Shown one piece after another: positions 36,748-45,917 of a DNA stretch of 64,000 nucleotides (within the stretch, counting starts at the first letter, position 1; every line of letters starts with the position of its first letter). Origin of the DNA: Vibrio sp. S17_S38 (GTDB taxonomy: Bacteria > Pseudomonadota > Gammaproteobacteria > Enterobacterales > Vibrionaceae); assembly GCF_014694375.1 (NCBI RefSeq), contig NZ_JAAUWW010000009.1:87556-151555 (forward strand). The letters are read 5' to 3'. A program made the translations under genes and the position numbers. A model generated the notes under the pieces. The model was not told where the DNA came from. It did no database searches and saw only the letters and a list, made by a program, of their open reading frames with translations.

Positions 36748-37821
36748 TTAACCCAACATAGACATCGCTAGTTGAGGAACCATTTTGGTGGTAGACAGCA
36801 TTTTCGCACCAGTTTGAACTAACATTTGTTGCTTAGTCATTTCGCCAGACTCGCTTGCAAAATCGGTATCCATAATACGACCAGTAGACGCGTCTAGGTT
36901 TTCTTTCATTTGCGTCATGTTAGCAATGTTATGTTCGATACGGTTGATGTTGGCACCTAGGTTAGAACGTTGGGCAGTCACGTCTTGTAGGAAGCCACCT
37001 GTTGCTGGTACTGCATCTCCAGCGCCTACTGAAGTTTCAGGAACAGCCGCAGAACCACCTAATGCTTTCATGGCTGCTTGTGCATTGTCAGCAGAAGAAA
37101 GATCACCAATAGAACTCACAAAACCTGAAATACCGCTCATGTCCATCGCGACGTTCAGCGTCTCGTTTGTAGTAGAACCCGTTTGGAATTTCATACCCCC
37201 TTCAACCGTTCCATCTTTAACCGCTTGTGCAGCAGTTTCTGCGTCTGTTTGAGCCGTAGCCAAGTCTGCTATTAAGCCATCAGTAATGGTTGAATCTGCC
37301 CCATCATCATCTAAAGCTTGTTGAGCAGTAGCTAACGCTGTATTCGCATCATTAACAGCATCAGACAAATCAGTCGGAACAGTTTCTGCTTGAGAAAGAC
37401 CAGAACCCGCTAGAAGTTTCTGACCACCAAAGTTGGTGTTTTCAAGAATATTGGCCATTTCTTTGCCAAGTGCTTGATATTCACCATTCAATGCATCTAA
37501 GTCAGTTTGAGAATTGGTGCCGTTTGCCGCTTGAGTGGCAAGATCGTTCATGCGCGCGCCAATATTACCTAGCTCTTCTAACGAACCTTCTGCCGTTTGC
37601 AGTAGGCTAGTTGCGTCTTGAGAATTACGCATAGCAACTGACATACCACGAGACTGAGTCGACAAACGGTTAGCAATTTGCAGGCCTGCTGCATCGTCCG
37701 CCGCTGAATTAATACGGTTACCGGTAGATAGACGCTCCATAGAAGAAGTTAATGCATTATTTGAGCTGTTGATTTGGTTAATGGTCGTTTGTGACGCAAA
37801 GTTAGATGCAATAGAAATCAT
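36748..37821 (-). CDS. lafA: Lateral flagellin (LafA)
   Basis: A 357-residue filament subunit. The N-terminal D0/D1 (NALTSSMERLSTGNRINSAADDAAG, LQTAEGSLEELGNIGARMNDLA) and C-terminal D1/D0 (GANINRIEHNIANMTQMKENL, then STTKMVPQLAMSMLG) are complete. The centre (about 155-200) is an Ala/Asp-rich stretch of heptad-like helix, ATAQQALDDDGAD to TAQTDAETAAQAV, unusual for a flagellin. The ATG at 37821 has AAGGA nine bases upstream. A sigma-28-type promoter lies about 55 bases upstream. Only one flagellin gene is present in the locus. Confidence 0.95.
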   Translation of the reverse strand: MISIASNFASQTTINQINSSNNALTSSMERLSTGNRINSAADDAAGLQIANRLSTQSRGMSVAMRNSQDATSLLQTAEGSLEELGNIGARMNDLATQAANGTNSQTDLDALNGEYQALGKEMANILENTNFGGQKLLAGSGLSQAETVPTDLSDAVNDANTALATAQQALDDDGADSTITDGLIADLATAQTDAETAAQAVKDGTVEGGMKFQTGSTTNETLNVAMDMSGISGFVSSIGDLSSADNAQAAMKALGGSAAVPETSVGAGDAVPATGGFLQDVTAQRSNLGANINRIEHNIANMTQMKENLDASTGRIMDTDFASESGEMTKQQMLVQTGAKMLSTTKMVPQLAMSMLG

Positions 37822-37875
37822 AATGTTCAATCCTTTATTAAAAATAATAACGAGATATTCTTTCTCACAAACATG

Positions 37876-37904
37876 TAACGACCGTTTTTCAGATTTCTTT
37901 CAAA
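37876..37904 (-). promoter_or_regulatory. Sigma-28 (LafS) promoter of the flagellin gene
   Basis: On the minus strand TTTGAA (37904-37899) and GGTCGTTA (37883-37876) have the same sequence and the same spacing as the pair before flgM. The -10 part resembles the GCCGATAA consensus. The rest of the flagellin-flhA gap is AT-rich with no other clear signal. Confidence 0.7.
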
Positions 37905-38069
37905 TTATTTTATATTTTTTTAAAACCAACAATCAATTAAATACGCAAAAATCGATACAAGCCTCATAAACAATAGATTTAAGTTAGCATTCTTTTTAAA
38001 AAAAACATAAAATAAATGATATAACTTTTCATAAAAGTAACTTTAATTACAAAAAAACGGTACTATAAA

Positions 38070-40151
38070 TTGAAAAACATAACAGCACTAAACTCAAAAA
38101 CAGCGATCCCGATTGTGCTGCTACTCATCCTTGCGATGATTATCCTTCCTTTACCACCTATCCTGCTCGATACCATATTTACCTTTAATATCGTGCTTGC
38201 CATCATGATTTTATTGGTTTGTAGCACCACTAAAGATGTCTTGGAATTTTCAGTTTTCCCTACCTTACTTTTGATTGCCACACTCTTACGACTCACACTA
38301 AACGTAGCATCAACGCGAATTGTCCTTTTAGAAGGCCATAATGGTGGCGCGGCAGCCGGTAAGGTAATTCAAAGCTTTGGTGAAGTCGTAATTGGCGGCA
38401 GCTATGTGGTCGGTATTGTGGTTTTTGCTATCCTCAGCATTGTCAACTTTATGGTGATCAGTAAAGGGGCTGAGCGAGTCAGTGAAGTTTCCGCCCGATT
38501 CACCTTGGACAGTATTCAAGGCAAACAAATGGCGATTGAATCGGATATGAATGCCGGTGCGATTGATCAAGAAGAAGCCACAAAAAGACGTGAAATACTC
38601 GGTCAGCAAGCCCACTTTGGTGGTGCGATGGATGGGGTGTCCAAGTTTGTTAAAGGCGATATTATTGCCGGTATTTGTATTCTATTTATTAACTTAATTG
38701 GTGGCTGCTTAATCGGTATTTTTGAACATGGCATGAGCAGTAAAGATGCTTTTCAAACTTACGCATTATTAACCATTGGTGATGGTCTTGTAGCGCAAAT
38801 TCCATCTCTCTTATTGGCGACAGCAACCGCTGTGATTGTGACGCGTATTAGTGATGATGATAAAGACATCGCACAATCCATTCGCGGGCAGCTTCTCTCG
38901 AAACCCTCGATTTTATTTATGACTGGTGGCGTTATGTTTGTCATCGGTTCAGTGCCAAATATGCCGCATATGGCGTTTTACTTATTCTCAGGTATTTTGG
39001 TTTTTGTCGGTTGGAAACAGTCCAAATATATTCCTTCTGAAGTAGACGAACCTAAAACTGATAATAAGCCTATTCTCAAAAATCATTTAGATGAGCCGTT
39101 AAGCTGGGCGATGATCCCACATGTTGAACCAATCAAACTACACATCGGGTTTAAACTGGTTCCATTAGTCACTAAATCCAAACAAACTGCCTTGCTCAAA
39201 AGTATTCGTGGTTGTCGTAAAACCCTCAGTGAACAAATTGGTTTCGTGATCCCTGAAATCATGGTGAAAGATGATTATTCGCTGCAACCCAATGAATACG
39301 TAATTTATGTAGATGGTGATGCAATTGAAAGTGGTCGCGTTGAACCCGACATGCTGATGGTGGTCGGTGCAGAGCATGAGTTAAATCAGATGGATGGCAT
39401 TATTGGTGTCGATCCCGCTTACCAGCTCCCAGCACTGTGGATTGAGATTGATAAGAAGGCAGAAGCCATTAGACGTGAGCTTCAAATAATCGATGTACAT
39501 GACGTGATAGCCACCCACATACAAAAAGTATGTATTGAATATTTGGATTCCATTTTTAACTATGATGACGTTAAAGGCGTCAATGATCGCTTGGCAAATG
39601 CTCACCCCGAATTGATGGATACCTTGAGTAAAGTGGTGACCCCTAGCCTTGAAATGCAAGTGCTCAGACAATTACTTTCCGAACAAGTACCCATTACCAA
39701 TATTCGAACTATTGCTAATACCTTGATTGAAAGTATTGAATCAACCAAAGATGCCGTCATGCTGGCCTCCAATGTACGTGTGGCGTTAAAACGGTCTATT
39801 ATGAACCTTGTCACGCCAGATTCTCGCTTATTAAACGTCTTTGATTTAGGACCAAGCTTGACTGATAGCTTGCATCAATCCATCAATAATTCATTACAAA
39901 ATAACCCTAATTTGTCGTTAGATGCAGTGATTGTTCATCAAGAAGATTTAATTGTATTTCAAAATAAAATGCCAACCGTCGTACAAACCATGAACTCACA
40001 AAACGCTCAACCTATTTTGTTAGTCCCACCGACCATGAGACCAATCATTAGCAAATTGACCAAATCATTTGCCAAAGACTTAGTGGTATTAAGCTTCAAC
40101 GAGATACCAAATGAATATTCCATTAATGTATTTGGTACGATTGAGAAGTAA
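38070..40151 (+). CDS. flhA: Flagellar export gate protein FlhA (lateral, LfhA)
   Basis: A 693-residue core of the export gate. About eight membrane helices fill the first half, with the FHIPEP block LLRLTLNVASTRIVLLEGHNG and ARFTLDSIQGKQMAIESDMNAGAID; the cytoplasmic half binds export substrates and chaperones. The start is a TTG at 38070, since no ATG occurs before residue 24 and the family begins just before IPIVLLLILAMIILPLPP; the ribosome site is weak. It is divergent from the flagellin gene and convergent with flgA, alone rather than beside flhB. Confidence 0.93.
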   Translation: MKNITALNSKTAIPIVLLLILAMIILPLPPILLDTIFTFNIVLAIMILLVCSTTKDVLEFSVFPTLLLIATLLRLTLNVASTRIVLLEGHNGGAAAGKVIQSFGEVVIGGSYVVGIVVFAILSIVNFMVISKGAERVSEVSARFTLDSIQGKQMAIESDMNAGAIDQEEATKRREILGQQAHFGGAMDGVSKFVKGDIIAGICILFINLIGGCLIGIFEHGMSSKDAFQTYALLTIGDGLVAQIPSLLLATATAVIVTRISDDDKDIAQSIRGQLLSKPSILFMTGGVMFVIGSVPNMPHMAFYLFSGILVFVGWKQSKYIPSEVDEPKTDNKPILKNHLDEPLSWAMIPHVEPIKLHIGFKLVPLVTKSKQTALLKSIRGCRKTLSEQIGFVIPEIMVKDDYSLQPNEYVIYVDGDAIESGRVEPDMLMVVGAEHELNQMDGIIGVDPAYQLPALWIEIDKKAEAIRRELQIIDVHDVIATHIQKVCIEYLDSIFNYDDVKGVNDRLANAHPELMDTLSKVVTPSLEMQVLRQLLSEQVPITNIRTIANTLIESIESTKDAVMLASNVRVALKRSIMNLVTPDSRLLNVFDLGPSLTDSLHQSINNSLQNNPNLSLDAVIVHQEDLIVFQNKMPTVVQTMNSQNAQPILLVPPTMRPIISKLTKSFAKDLVVLSFNEIPNEYSINVFGTIEK

Positions 40152-40172
40152 CCAATATAAACTGAATAAACA

Positions 40173-40208
40173 AAAGGCTTAGATTTCATCAATCTAAGCC
40201 TTTCTTGT
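40173..40208. terminator. Bidirectional terminator between flhA and flgA
   Basis: A perfect 13-base stem, AAAGGCTTAGATT with AATCTAAGCCTTT, closes the 5-base loop TCATC and is followed by a T-rich tract on the plus strand. It lies between the convergent flhA and flgA genes. Confidence 0.85.
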
Positions 40209-40257
40209 TTTTTCCGATATATCTATGATGTAAGAGCCTAATAAATAAACATCTAAG

Positions 40258-40992
40258 CTAGTACACTTCAACAGTGCCTTTGCTGGTCAACTCACCAATA
40301 ATCTCATTCCCAGAACTGGTGTTTTTTACCGTGAGTTTATCGCCGACCATGGCCGATTCAGTAGCGACACCATTGGCTTGAATCGCGAATGATTGGGATT
40401 GATACATGATCACAACATTTTGACCAGAAATAACATCATAATCATACTGAAGATGTGCATCCGTAAAATATTGCCCTTGCCTTACACCACGCCGTAATTT
40501 TTTATTGATGAGACGAGATTTATTACGAATAATTTTATAGGGATAAGAAAGCGTGATCCAATCCTCTGTCAAATCGTTACTATCTAGTCTCTGCCCACGT
40601 TTTAACGGTTTAGTGGATATTGGCAAAAAGATGTCAGCTATTGCATTGGTTGAAGCCGATATACTCCATAATTGTCCACATTCAATCCGCCACCTTTCAT
40701 TACCAAGTAAAATAGTGGCTTTCGGTTCTGTATATAGAGGAATTTCACAAGGTTCAAAGCGTTTTGCCGCTGAGGGCAGGCGAATATTAATCTCTATGTT
40801 TCGAGACTGATGGTATGAGTGTTGAATACTTTGATAAATTTGATCTTGGAGAAAAGTGCGTATTTGGGAGTCTGCACTTTTTTGTAACTCAACACCTTTC
40901 TGTAATTCAATACTTTCAGTAACCTTGGAGAGTGCTTGTGGCGCAAATATGCAAAGACAAACCATGGTTAAATGATTAAGTTTCTTTTGCAC
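40258..40992 (-). CDS. flgA: P-ring assembly chaperone FlgA
   Basis: A 244-residue periplasmic protein that helps FlgI form the P ring. A Sec signal (MVCLCIFAPQALS region) leads to an SAF-type C-terminal domain with RPLKRGQRLDSNDLTEDW, RRGVRQGQYFTDAHL and VVIMYQSQSFAIQANGVATESAMVGDKLTVKN, the classic FlgA pattern. GTG start at 40992, with AGG six bases upstream. It lies 12 bases after flgN. Confidence 0.92.
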   Translation of the reverse strand: MQKKLNHLTMVCLCIFAPQALSKVTESIELQKGVELQKSADSQIRTFLQDQIYQSIQHSYHQSRNIEINIRLPSAAKRFEPCEIPLYTEPKATILLGNERWRIECGQLWSISASTNAIADIFLPISTKPLKRGQRLDSNDLTEDWITLSYPYKIIRNKSRLINKKLRRGVRQGQYFTDAHLQYDYDVISGQNVVIMYQSQSFAIQANGVATESAMVGDKLTVKNTSSGNEIIGELTSKGTVEVY

Positions 40993-41004
40993 AGTTCACC
41001 TACC

Positions 41005-41424
41005 TTACGCTTTTATTTCAAATGATGCGTGACTCATAGCCTCGCTTAATATCGCGTGTTGTTGCTCCATTAATCGTTGCTGCTCTTCCATTTTGTCTTT
41101 GCAAATAAGCAGCTCATCATTCAGCTTTTTATTTGCGCGATACATGGTATGCATCATTTTTTCAGGTAAACGCTTAATGACTTTGTCAAAGAAATCAGAT
41201 GAACTCACTCCGAACTTATTCGAAATTTGCTCGCGTTGTAAGTGCATTTTTTGAATATCCGCACTTAAACGGATGATCTCATCATTATGATACGCCACCA
41301 TTAAGTGATCGATTTTAACTCCAGCCATTCGCATGTCATCAATATGAATGCCGATCTGCTTAGCCAAGTCGGTACTTTTCATGGTTAAGGCATAAAATCT
41401 CTTAATAAGATCAATTTGCTTCAT
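41005..41424 (-). CDS. flgN: FlgN-type export chaperone for hook-associated proteins
   Basis: A 139-residue, fully helical, charged protein. Named from position (immediately after flgM and before flgA) and size; FlgN chaperones escort FlgK and FlgL. Sequence motifs are not distinctive, with coiled-coil-like helices such as ISNKFGVSSSDFFDKVIK and LLICKDKMEEQQRLMEQQ. Its first base directly follows the flgM stop codon. Confidence 0.75.
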   Translation of the reverse strand: MKQIDLIKRFYALTMKSTDLAKQIGIHIDDMRMAGVKIDHLMVAYHNDEIIRLSADIQKMHLQREQISNKFGVSSSDFFDKVIKRLPEKMMHTMYRANKKLNDELLICKDKMEEQQRLMEQQHAILSEAMSHASFEIKA

Positions 41425-41709
41425 TTACTTTTTTACCACACTCACCAAAGCATTCGCCAATTCATCCATATCAAACGTCATTTCGCCTGACTTTAGCATT
41501 GCTCGAACCGATTCAACTTTATTGACATCAAAGTCGCTACTGGATTTCAGCTTATCTACACCATCACGAATTAACGCTTGGTCGGCGACATTAATATTAA
41601 CCGTTTGTAGTTCGGATTTTTGCTGCTTTTGAACCTGTTCAGGCTCAACTTTAGTCTTAACCTGCAAAGGGATAATATTTCTTGGTGATTCAATTTTAAA
41701 ACTGCTCAT
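41425..41709 (-). CDS. flgM: Anti-sigma-28 factor FlgM
   Basis: A 94-residue anti-sigma factor, unstructured at first and helical at the end: VDKLKSSSDFDVNKVESVRAML and GEMTFDMDELANALV match the conserved FlgM C-terminus that holds sigma-28. It is exported when the hook is complete, which frees LafS. A promoter matching the flagellin promoter lies about 40 bases upstream, so it is probably under LafS feedback control. Confidence 0.92.
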   Translation of the reverse strand: MSSFKIESPRNIIPLQVKTKVEPEQVQKQQKSELQTVNINVADQALIRDGVDKLKSSSDFDVNKVESVRAMLKSGEMTFDMDELANALVSVVKK

Positions 41710-41746
41710 TATCTAATTCTCATCATTGGTGCTTCTTACTACTATA

Positions 41747-41775
41747 TAACGACCAAAAAATAGATTTAGTTCAAA
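41747..41775 (-). promoter_or_regulatory. Sigma-28 (LafS) promoter of flgM
   Basis: TTTGAA (41775-41770) and GGTCGTTA (41754-41747) on the minus strand, identical in sequence and spacing to the flagellin promoter at 37876-37904. It lies in the gap between the unknown 336-residue gene and flgM. Confidence 0.7.
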
Positions 41776-41852
41776 GCCAAAATAAAAATTTGCCTGTTTC
41801 TCTCATACTACGTTAAAGATTAGTGAAATAAGCAATGCGTCTCGAATCTAAA

Positions 41853-42863
41853 TTACTTCAATAATGAAATCACATTGTCTTTTGAAGGACCAATGTAAGC
41901 TCGCTGTATTATTCTTGCCGATTTCATTGCGTCACCGACCAAATCACTCTTTATCTTACTAGCTTGTTCGTTTGTTGTTTTTGCGCATAACGGTATTAAT
42001 TGAATCGATTTTTCTGAAATAGCGCCAGATACTAATACCGTATTTTTAAAAACCTGTTGTAAATGTTTAATGACCGCATTAACACGATCTAACGCGCCAT
42101 TGCCATTCAAGTCCAGCATGGTGATATGTTCAATCGTTGGGACTAAAGGCGATACTTGAAAAGTCAGCGGCTTCTCTTGTGGATATCGATAACCATTACC
42201 AGACACATGCGCATTCAAATCCCATTTTCGCCACTGGAGGTCAGACATTCCAATGATCAATTCGTCATTGTCTCCAGTACGCATCTTAAATTTTGCTAAT
42301 GAAAACATCACGGAGAATTTTTGTATTTTAGCCATTTTACTGTCTAATCGGCTAAACATTAGAGGTACCATTCGATTGAAAATATGCAGTGTCACCAACT
42401 CATCACTAAACGGTTCACGCTTCAAATCTAAACTCTGGATAGTAAACTCAATTTGTTGTAATTCTTGCTGTATTGGTTGAAAAGACGAATCTAATATATA
42501 GCTACCAAAACACTGAGTATCCACACATTTTTGAATATGAGCTTTTGCCATATCAACATTATTTAATGTTTCAATATCACGCTTACCCGATTGGATGACT
42601 TGCTCAATTAAGAGGACAGATCGTAAAATCTCTTTCAATAAAGATTGAGCAATCTGGATCATGGATAAGCTTTTATGTGTATCTGAGACTTCTGAAATTA
42701 AACGTGGTCGCTCTTGCAACCTAGATAAATATTTGAATTTCGCTTTACTGGCTTGGTTAAGTGTACTAATCGCCGCAGTTGGTGACGCTTTAGATATATT
42801 AGACGTTTTCGACGTAAGATTTGTCGAACCAATACCAATGCCTAAAATGGACTTTGCTTGCAT
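41853..42863 (-). CDS. Unknown 336-residue protein after fliG, with flagellin-like segment
   Basis: I do not recognise this family. It occupies the place where fliH normally follows fliG, nine bases after the fliG stop, with AAGGG six bases before its ATG. Residues about 60-130 look like a flagellin/FlgL helical stretch: SLSMIQIAQSLLKEI, then CFGSYILDSSF, which recalls flagellin IANTTxFNGxxLLDGSF. Residues 251-259, DLNGNGALD, look like a small calcium-type loop. C113 and C118 form CVDTQC. There is no signal peptide or membrane helix. It is not FliH-like. It could be an exported axial protein or a regulator; I give no function. Confidence 0.7.
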   Translation of the reverse strand: MQAKSILGIGIGSTNLTSKTSNISKASPTAAISTLNQASKAKFKYLSRLQERPRLISEVSDTHKSLSMIQIAQSLLKEILRSVLLIEQVIQSGKRDIETLNNVDMAKAHIQKCVDTQCFGSYILDSSFQPIQQELQQIEFTIQSLDLKREPFSDELVTLHIFNRMVPLMFSRLDSKMAKIQKFSVMFSLAKFKMRTGDNDELIIGMSDLQWRKWDLNAHVSGNGYRYPQEKPLTFQVSPLVPTIEHITMLDLNGNGALDRVNAVIKHLQQVFKNTVLVSGAISEKSIQLIPLCAKTTNEQASKIKSDLVGDAMKSARIIQRAYIGPSKDNVISLLK

Positions 42864-42872
42864 CTAATACCC

Positions 42873-43892
42873 TTACGTCAATTTCACTTCAGTGCCAAAC
42901 GACAGCTCAATCACACCATCATCACGCAACATTCTCACGATTTGTAAAATGTCATTTCTGGCATCATCAACATGTGATTTAGGTACAGAGCCAAGCATTT
43001 CCATCTGATCTTTAAGATCGGTTGCCACACGTGATGCGTAGGTTTTAATCACAATATTTTTAGTATCATCATCTAAACCTTTTAATGCGAATGCCCATTG
43101 CTGGATATCAACCACACTATTAATTGATTCAATGGTTTTAACGTCTTGCGAGAAAATAATAAAGAAATCAAATAAAGCATCTTCCAGATCTTGTGCTCGC
43201 TGTGGGTTTTTGTCTTTCATGTAGTTAAATAGCAAGCCTTTATCGCCTCGGTAGCGGTTAATAATATCCGCGGCGATCTTCGTGCCATTAATACTTTGAA
43301 CGCCACCAGCTTCATAAGTGGATTTACATTGATCGACTAATTCTTTCAGTGATTGCGTGACGCCACTAGACAGAACCTGATTTCCAGAAATTTGTAAGAT
43401 AATTTCACGACAGGATTCATCGTCAAATTCAGCCAAAACAATTTGTGCATAGTCCATCGGTAAGTGTGCAATAAGAAGCGCTTGCATCGAAACATGTTCT
43501 TTTTTCAATGAACTCACTAGAACATCAGCAGGAACCCAAGCCAAAGGTTCAGCGTACACTCTTAATTCATCGCCATAGAGTTCCGCGACTAAATCTTTAC
43601 CATAATTACCATTGAGCGTTTTATGCAATACATTAGAGACATACTCTCGGCTACCACCCAAAATGCCTGAGTGTGACTTAAAAGCATTAAAGAAACCGAC
43701 CAAAGTACTTAAGGCATGTTCATCTTTAATATCTTTCAATTCACTCATCGATTTAGAGATTTGTTTAATCTGAGTTTGATTAAAATTGCGCAATACTTTA
43801 GAGCCAACTTCTTCCCCCATCGCGAGCACCAACAAGGCAACATCATTGATTGAGCGCAGCTCTTGGTTTCTATCCTCTAAATTGTTATTCAT
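42873..43892 (-). CDS. fliG: Flagellar motor switch protein FliG
   Basis: A 339-residue rotor protein linking the MS ring to the stator. The N-terminal FliF-binding region (VALLVLAMGEEVGSKVLRNFNQTQIKQISKSM), the middle domain with the EHVSMQALLIAHLPMDYAQIVLAEF block (related to EHPQ), and the C-terminal torque domain with charged residues (QDLEDALFDFFIIFSQDVKTI) are all present. It overlaps the end of fliF by eight bases. Confidence 0.94.
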   Translation of the reverse strand: MNNNLEDRNQELRSINDVALLVLAMGEEVGSKVLRNFNQTQIKQISKSMSELKDIKDEHALSTLVGFFNAFKSHSGILGGSREYVSNVLHKTLNGNYGKDLVAELYGDELRVYAEPLAWVPADVLVSSLKKEHVSMQALLIAHLPMDYAQIVLAEFDDESCREIILQISGNQVLSSGVTQSLKELVDQCKSTYEAGGVQSINGTKIAADIINRYRGDKGLLFNYMKDKNPQRAQDLEDALFDFFIIFSQDVKTIESINSVVDIQQWAFALKGLDDDTKNIVIKTYASRVATDLKDQMEMLGSVPKSHVDDARNDILQIVRMLRDDGVIELSFGTEVKLT

Positions 43893-45552
43893 TGCTGTTT
43901 TTCTCCATCATCCAGGTTTTCAGAATTTCACTAACCCGATTAGGATCTTTATCTGCAATCATTCGTAAGTGTTGAATTTGAACATCCAAAGCACTATCTG
44001 GTGATGGTAATTCAGTATCAAAATTTGAGTTATTTATAACCGATGGTAATTTTTTATCTTGTTCAACATCAATATCAAGATCGCTCATGCCTTGTAGGTT
44101 TTGATCCGATTTATTGTGTTCATTCGTGATGGTTCGAACTAAAGGTCGCAGTACAAATATCACTAATAACAACGAGATCAACGCAATAAACAAGTAACGC
44201 CCGATAGTCTGGTAACTTGGGTTTTCATACCATGCATATTGATTTGAAACCAATCCCGTAGCCGCAATAAATGGCATACTGGTGACGTTAATCACATCAC
44301 CACGCGCAGTATCAAATCCAACCGCCGTTTTCACAATATTGGTCACGCTGTCTAGCTGTGCTTGAGTCCAACCACCATCAGCGGCAGAGGCTTGGTTGAG
44401 TACAACCGAGACATTCAGTTTTTCAATGACCCCTTGTTGATGTTGAGTTTTGATCACTTTTCCGCGCACCGCATAATCACGATTGGTTTCGTTACGAGTT
44501 TTTTCGTTGGTTGGACTGGTGGGTGCAGCCTCTCCCGTCACTGGCGGTGAATTACTTAACGAACCAGGAATACCGAGAGCAAGATCGGAGTTATTAGTAT
44601 CCAGTAAGGTTCGTTCTTTACGCATAACAGGATTGGAATAAAGCTCCTCTGTTTCTTCTACTTTAGAGAAATCCATATCCGATGATACTTGCACCCTAAA
44701 GTTCGACAGACCCAATACTGGAGTAAGCATATCCGATGCTTGTTTCACTAAGCCTTGCTCAGTTTTATGCTTAAAATCGGTTTGTTTAGTGCTGGAGTAA
44801 GCAATATCACCCGCATTCAAATCTGATGATAATAATCGACCAAACTGGTCAATCACTCTAACGTTTTCCACTTTTAACCCGATCACTGCGCCCGCAACAA
44901 TATTGATAATTGCATCGACTTGGTTCGGCTTAAGATCCATGCCATTAATAATATTGGCCACAACCGAGGCTCTCGCTTGTTCCGAATCTTTACGTTTAAA
45001 CAAGGATTCTTTAGGAATAGCTAAATGTACACGCGCGGCATTGACCGCATCAATTGTCACGATACTGCGAGCAAGCTCACCTTCAAGTGCATGACGATAT
45101 TTAGCCGTTTCCATAAACTGACTTTCACCAACACTAGAATTCGCAGTCAATGAGTCAAAACCACTTGGTAGACGTTCTTTGAGTCCTTTTGCTGCTAACA
45201 CCATACGAATACGGGCCACTTCATCATGTGGCACCATAATCACGCCGGAATCCTGACTCAATTCGTATTTGATATTTTCAGCATCCAGCATCTGTAATAC
45301 TTGGCTGGAATCAAAATTAGTATTTTTACTATAAAGAGGACGATATTCGGTACCAGCCCCCCACAACATAAGCACTATGATGATGGCGACCGCCGATGAA
45401 AAGACCAGCATAATGCCAAAATTACGGCTCGACTTTGACCAAAAAGATTTTAAAGAATTCGCTGAAGTAGAGACTTTACTAAGACTGCTGATCACTTTTT
45501 CTTTTCGTGACGGTTCTGATGAGGCATTTCCGACCAATGAAGTGCTAGACAT
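43885..45552 (-). CDS. fliF: Flagellar MS-ring protein FliF
   Basis: A 555-residue inner-membrane ring protein with membrane helices near both ends (about 47-66 and 435-455). Between them are the ring-building motifs: YRPLYSKN, DSGVIMVPHDEVARIRMVLAAKGL, TAKYRHALEGELARSIVTIDAVNAARVHLAIP. The cytoplasmic tail (HLRMIADKDPNRVSEILKTWM) binds FliG. Full length. It follows fliE by 14 bases and overlaps fliG. Confidence 0.95.
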   Translation of the reverse strand: MSSTSLVGNASSEPSRKEKVISSLSKVSTSANSLKSFWSKSSRNFGIMLVFSSAVAIIIVLMLWGAGTEYRPLYSKNTNFDSSQVLQMLDAENIKYELSQDSGVIMVPHDEVARIRMVLAAKGLKERLPSGFDSLTANSSVGESQFMETAKYRHALEGELARSIVTIDAVNAARVHLAIPKESLFKRKDSEQARASVVANIINGMDLKPNQVDAIINIVAGAVIGLKVENVRVIDQFGRLLSSDLNAGDIAYSSTKQTDFKHKTEQGLVKQASDMLTPVLGLSNFRVQVSSDMDFSKVEETEELYSNPVMRKERTLLDTNNSDLALGIPGSLSNSPPVTGEAAPTSPTNEKTRNETNRDYAVRGKVIKTQHQQGVIEKLNVSVVLNQASAADGGWTQAQLDSVTNIVKTAVGFDTARGDVINVTSMPFIAATGLVSNQYAWYENPSYQTIGRYLFIALISLLLVIFVLRPLVRTITNEHNKSDQNLQGMSDLDIDVEQDKKLPSVINNSNFDTELPSPDSALDVQIQHLRMIADKDPNRVSEILKTWMMEKNSNE

Positions 45553-45566
45553 GATTCTGTCCCTTA

Positions 45567-45899
45567 TTAAACCGGCATTTTGAAGATATCATTAAAATTA
45601 CTCACCATCTTATTTCTAACTTGCATCAACATATCAAACGACAGCGAGGCTTTTTGATTGGCAATTGTCGCACCAATAAGGTCATCACTTTGGCCTAACT
45701 CAACAGCGGTTACTCTATTTGAGGAATCTGCTTGCAGAGCATTAACAGAAGAAAGAACAGAAGACATACCTTCTGAAATATTCAAATAATTTGGTGTAGC
45801 ATCACTTGCTTTCACCGTGTCATTTTTCAGAATTGCATTATAGTTATCTAGCTTATTAACAATGGAATTTTCCAAAGTACCAATCGCATTAAATTCCAT
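45567..45899 (-). CDS. fliE: Flagellar hook-basal body junction protein FliE
   Basis: A 110-residue protein joining the MS ring to the proximal rod and first exported through the gate. The C-terminal NQKASLSFDMLMQVRNKMVSNFNDIFKMPV is the family signature (SFxxxxQVRNKxVxAYxEIMxMxV). The length is normal. It lies between motY and fliF on the same strand. Confidence 0.92.
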   Translation of the reverse strand: MEFNAIGTLENSIVNKLDNYNAILKNDTVKASDATPNYLNISEGMSSVLSSVNALQADSSNRVTAVELGQSDDLIGATIANQKASLSFDMLMQVRNKMVSNFNDIFKMPV

Positions 45900-45917
45900 T
45901 TAAAATCCTGATATAAA

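Noticed and set aside
37822..38069. Second flagellin or regulator gene between lafA and flhA
   Set aside because: The gap is AT-rich with stops in all frames; only the promoter motif is supported.
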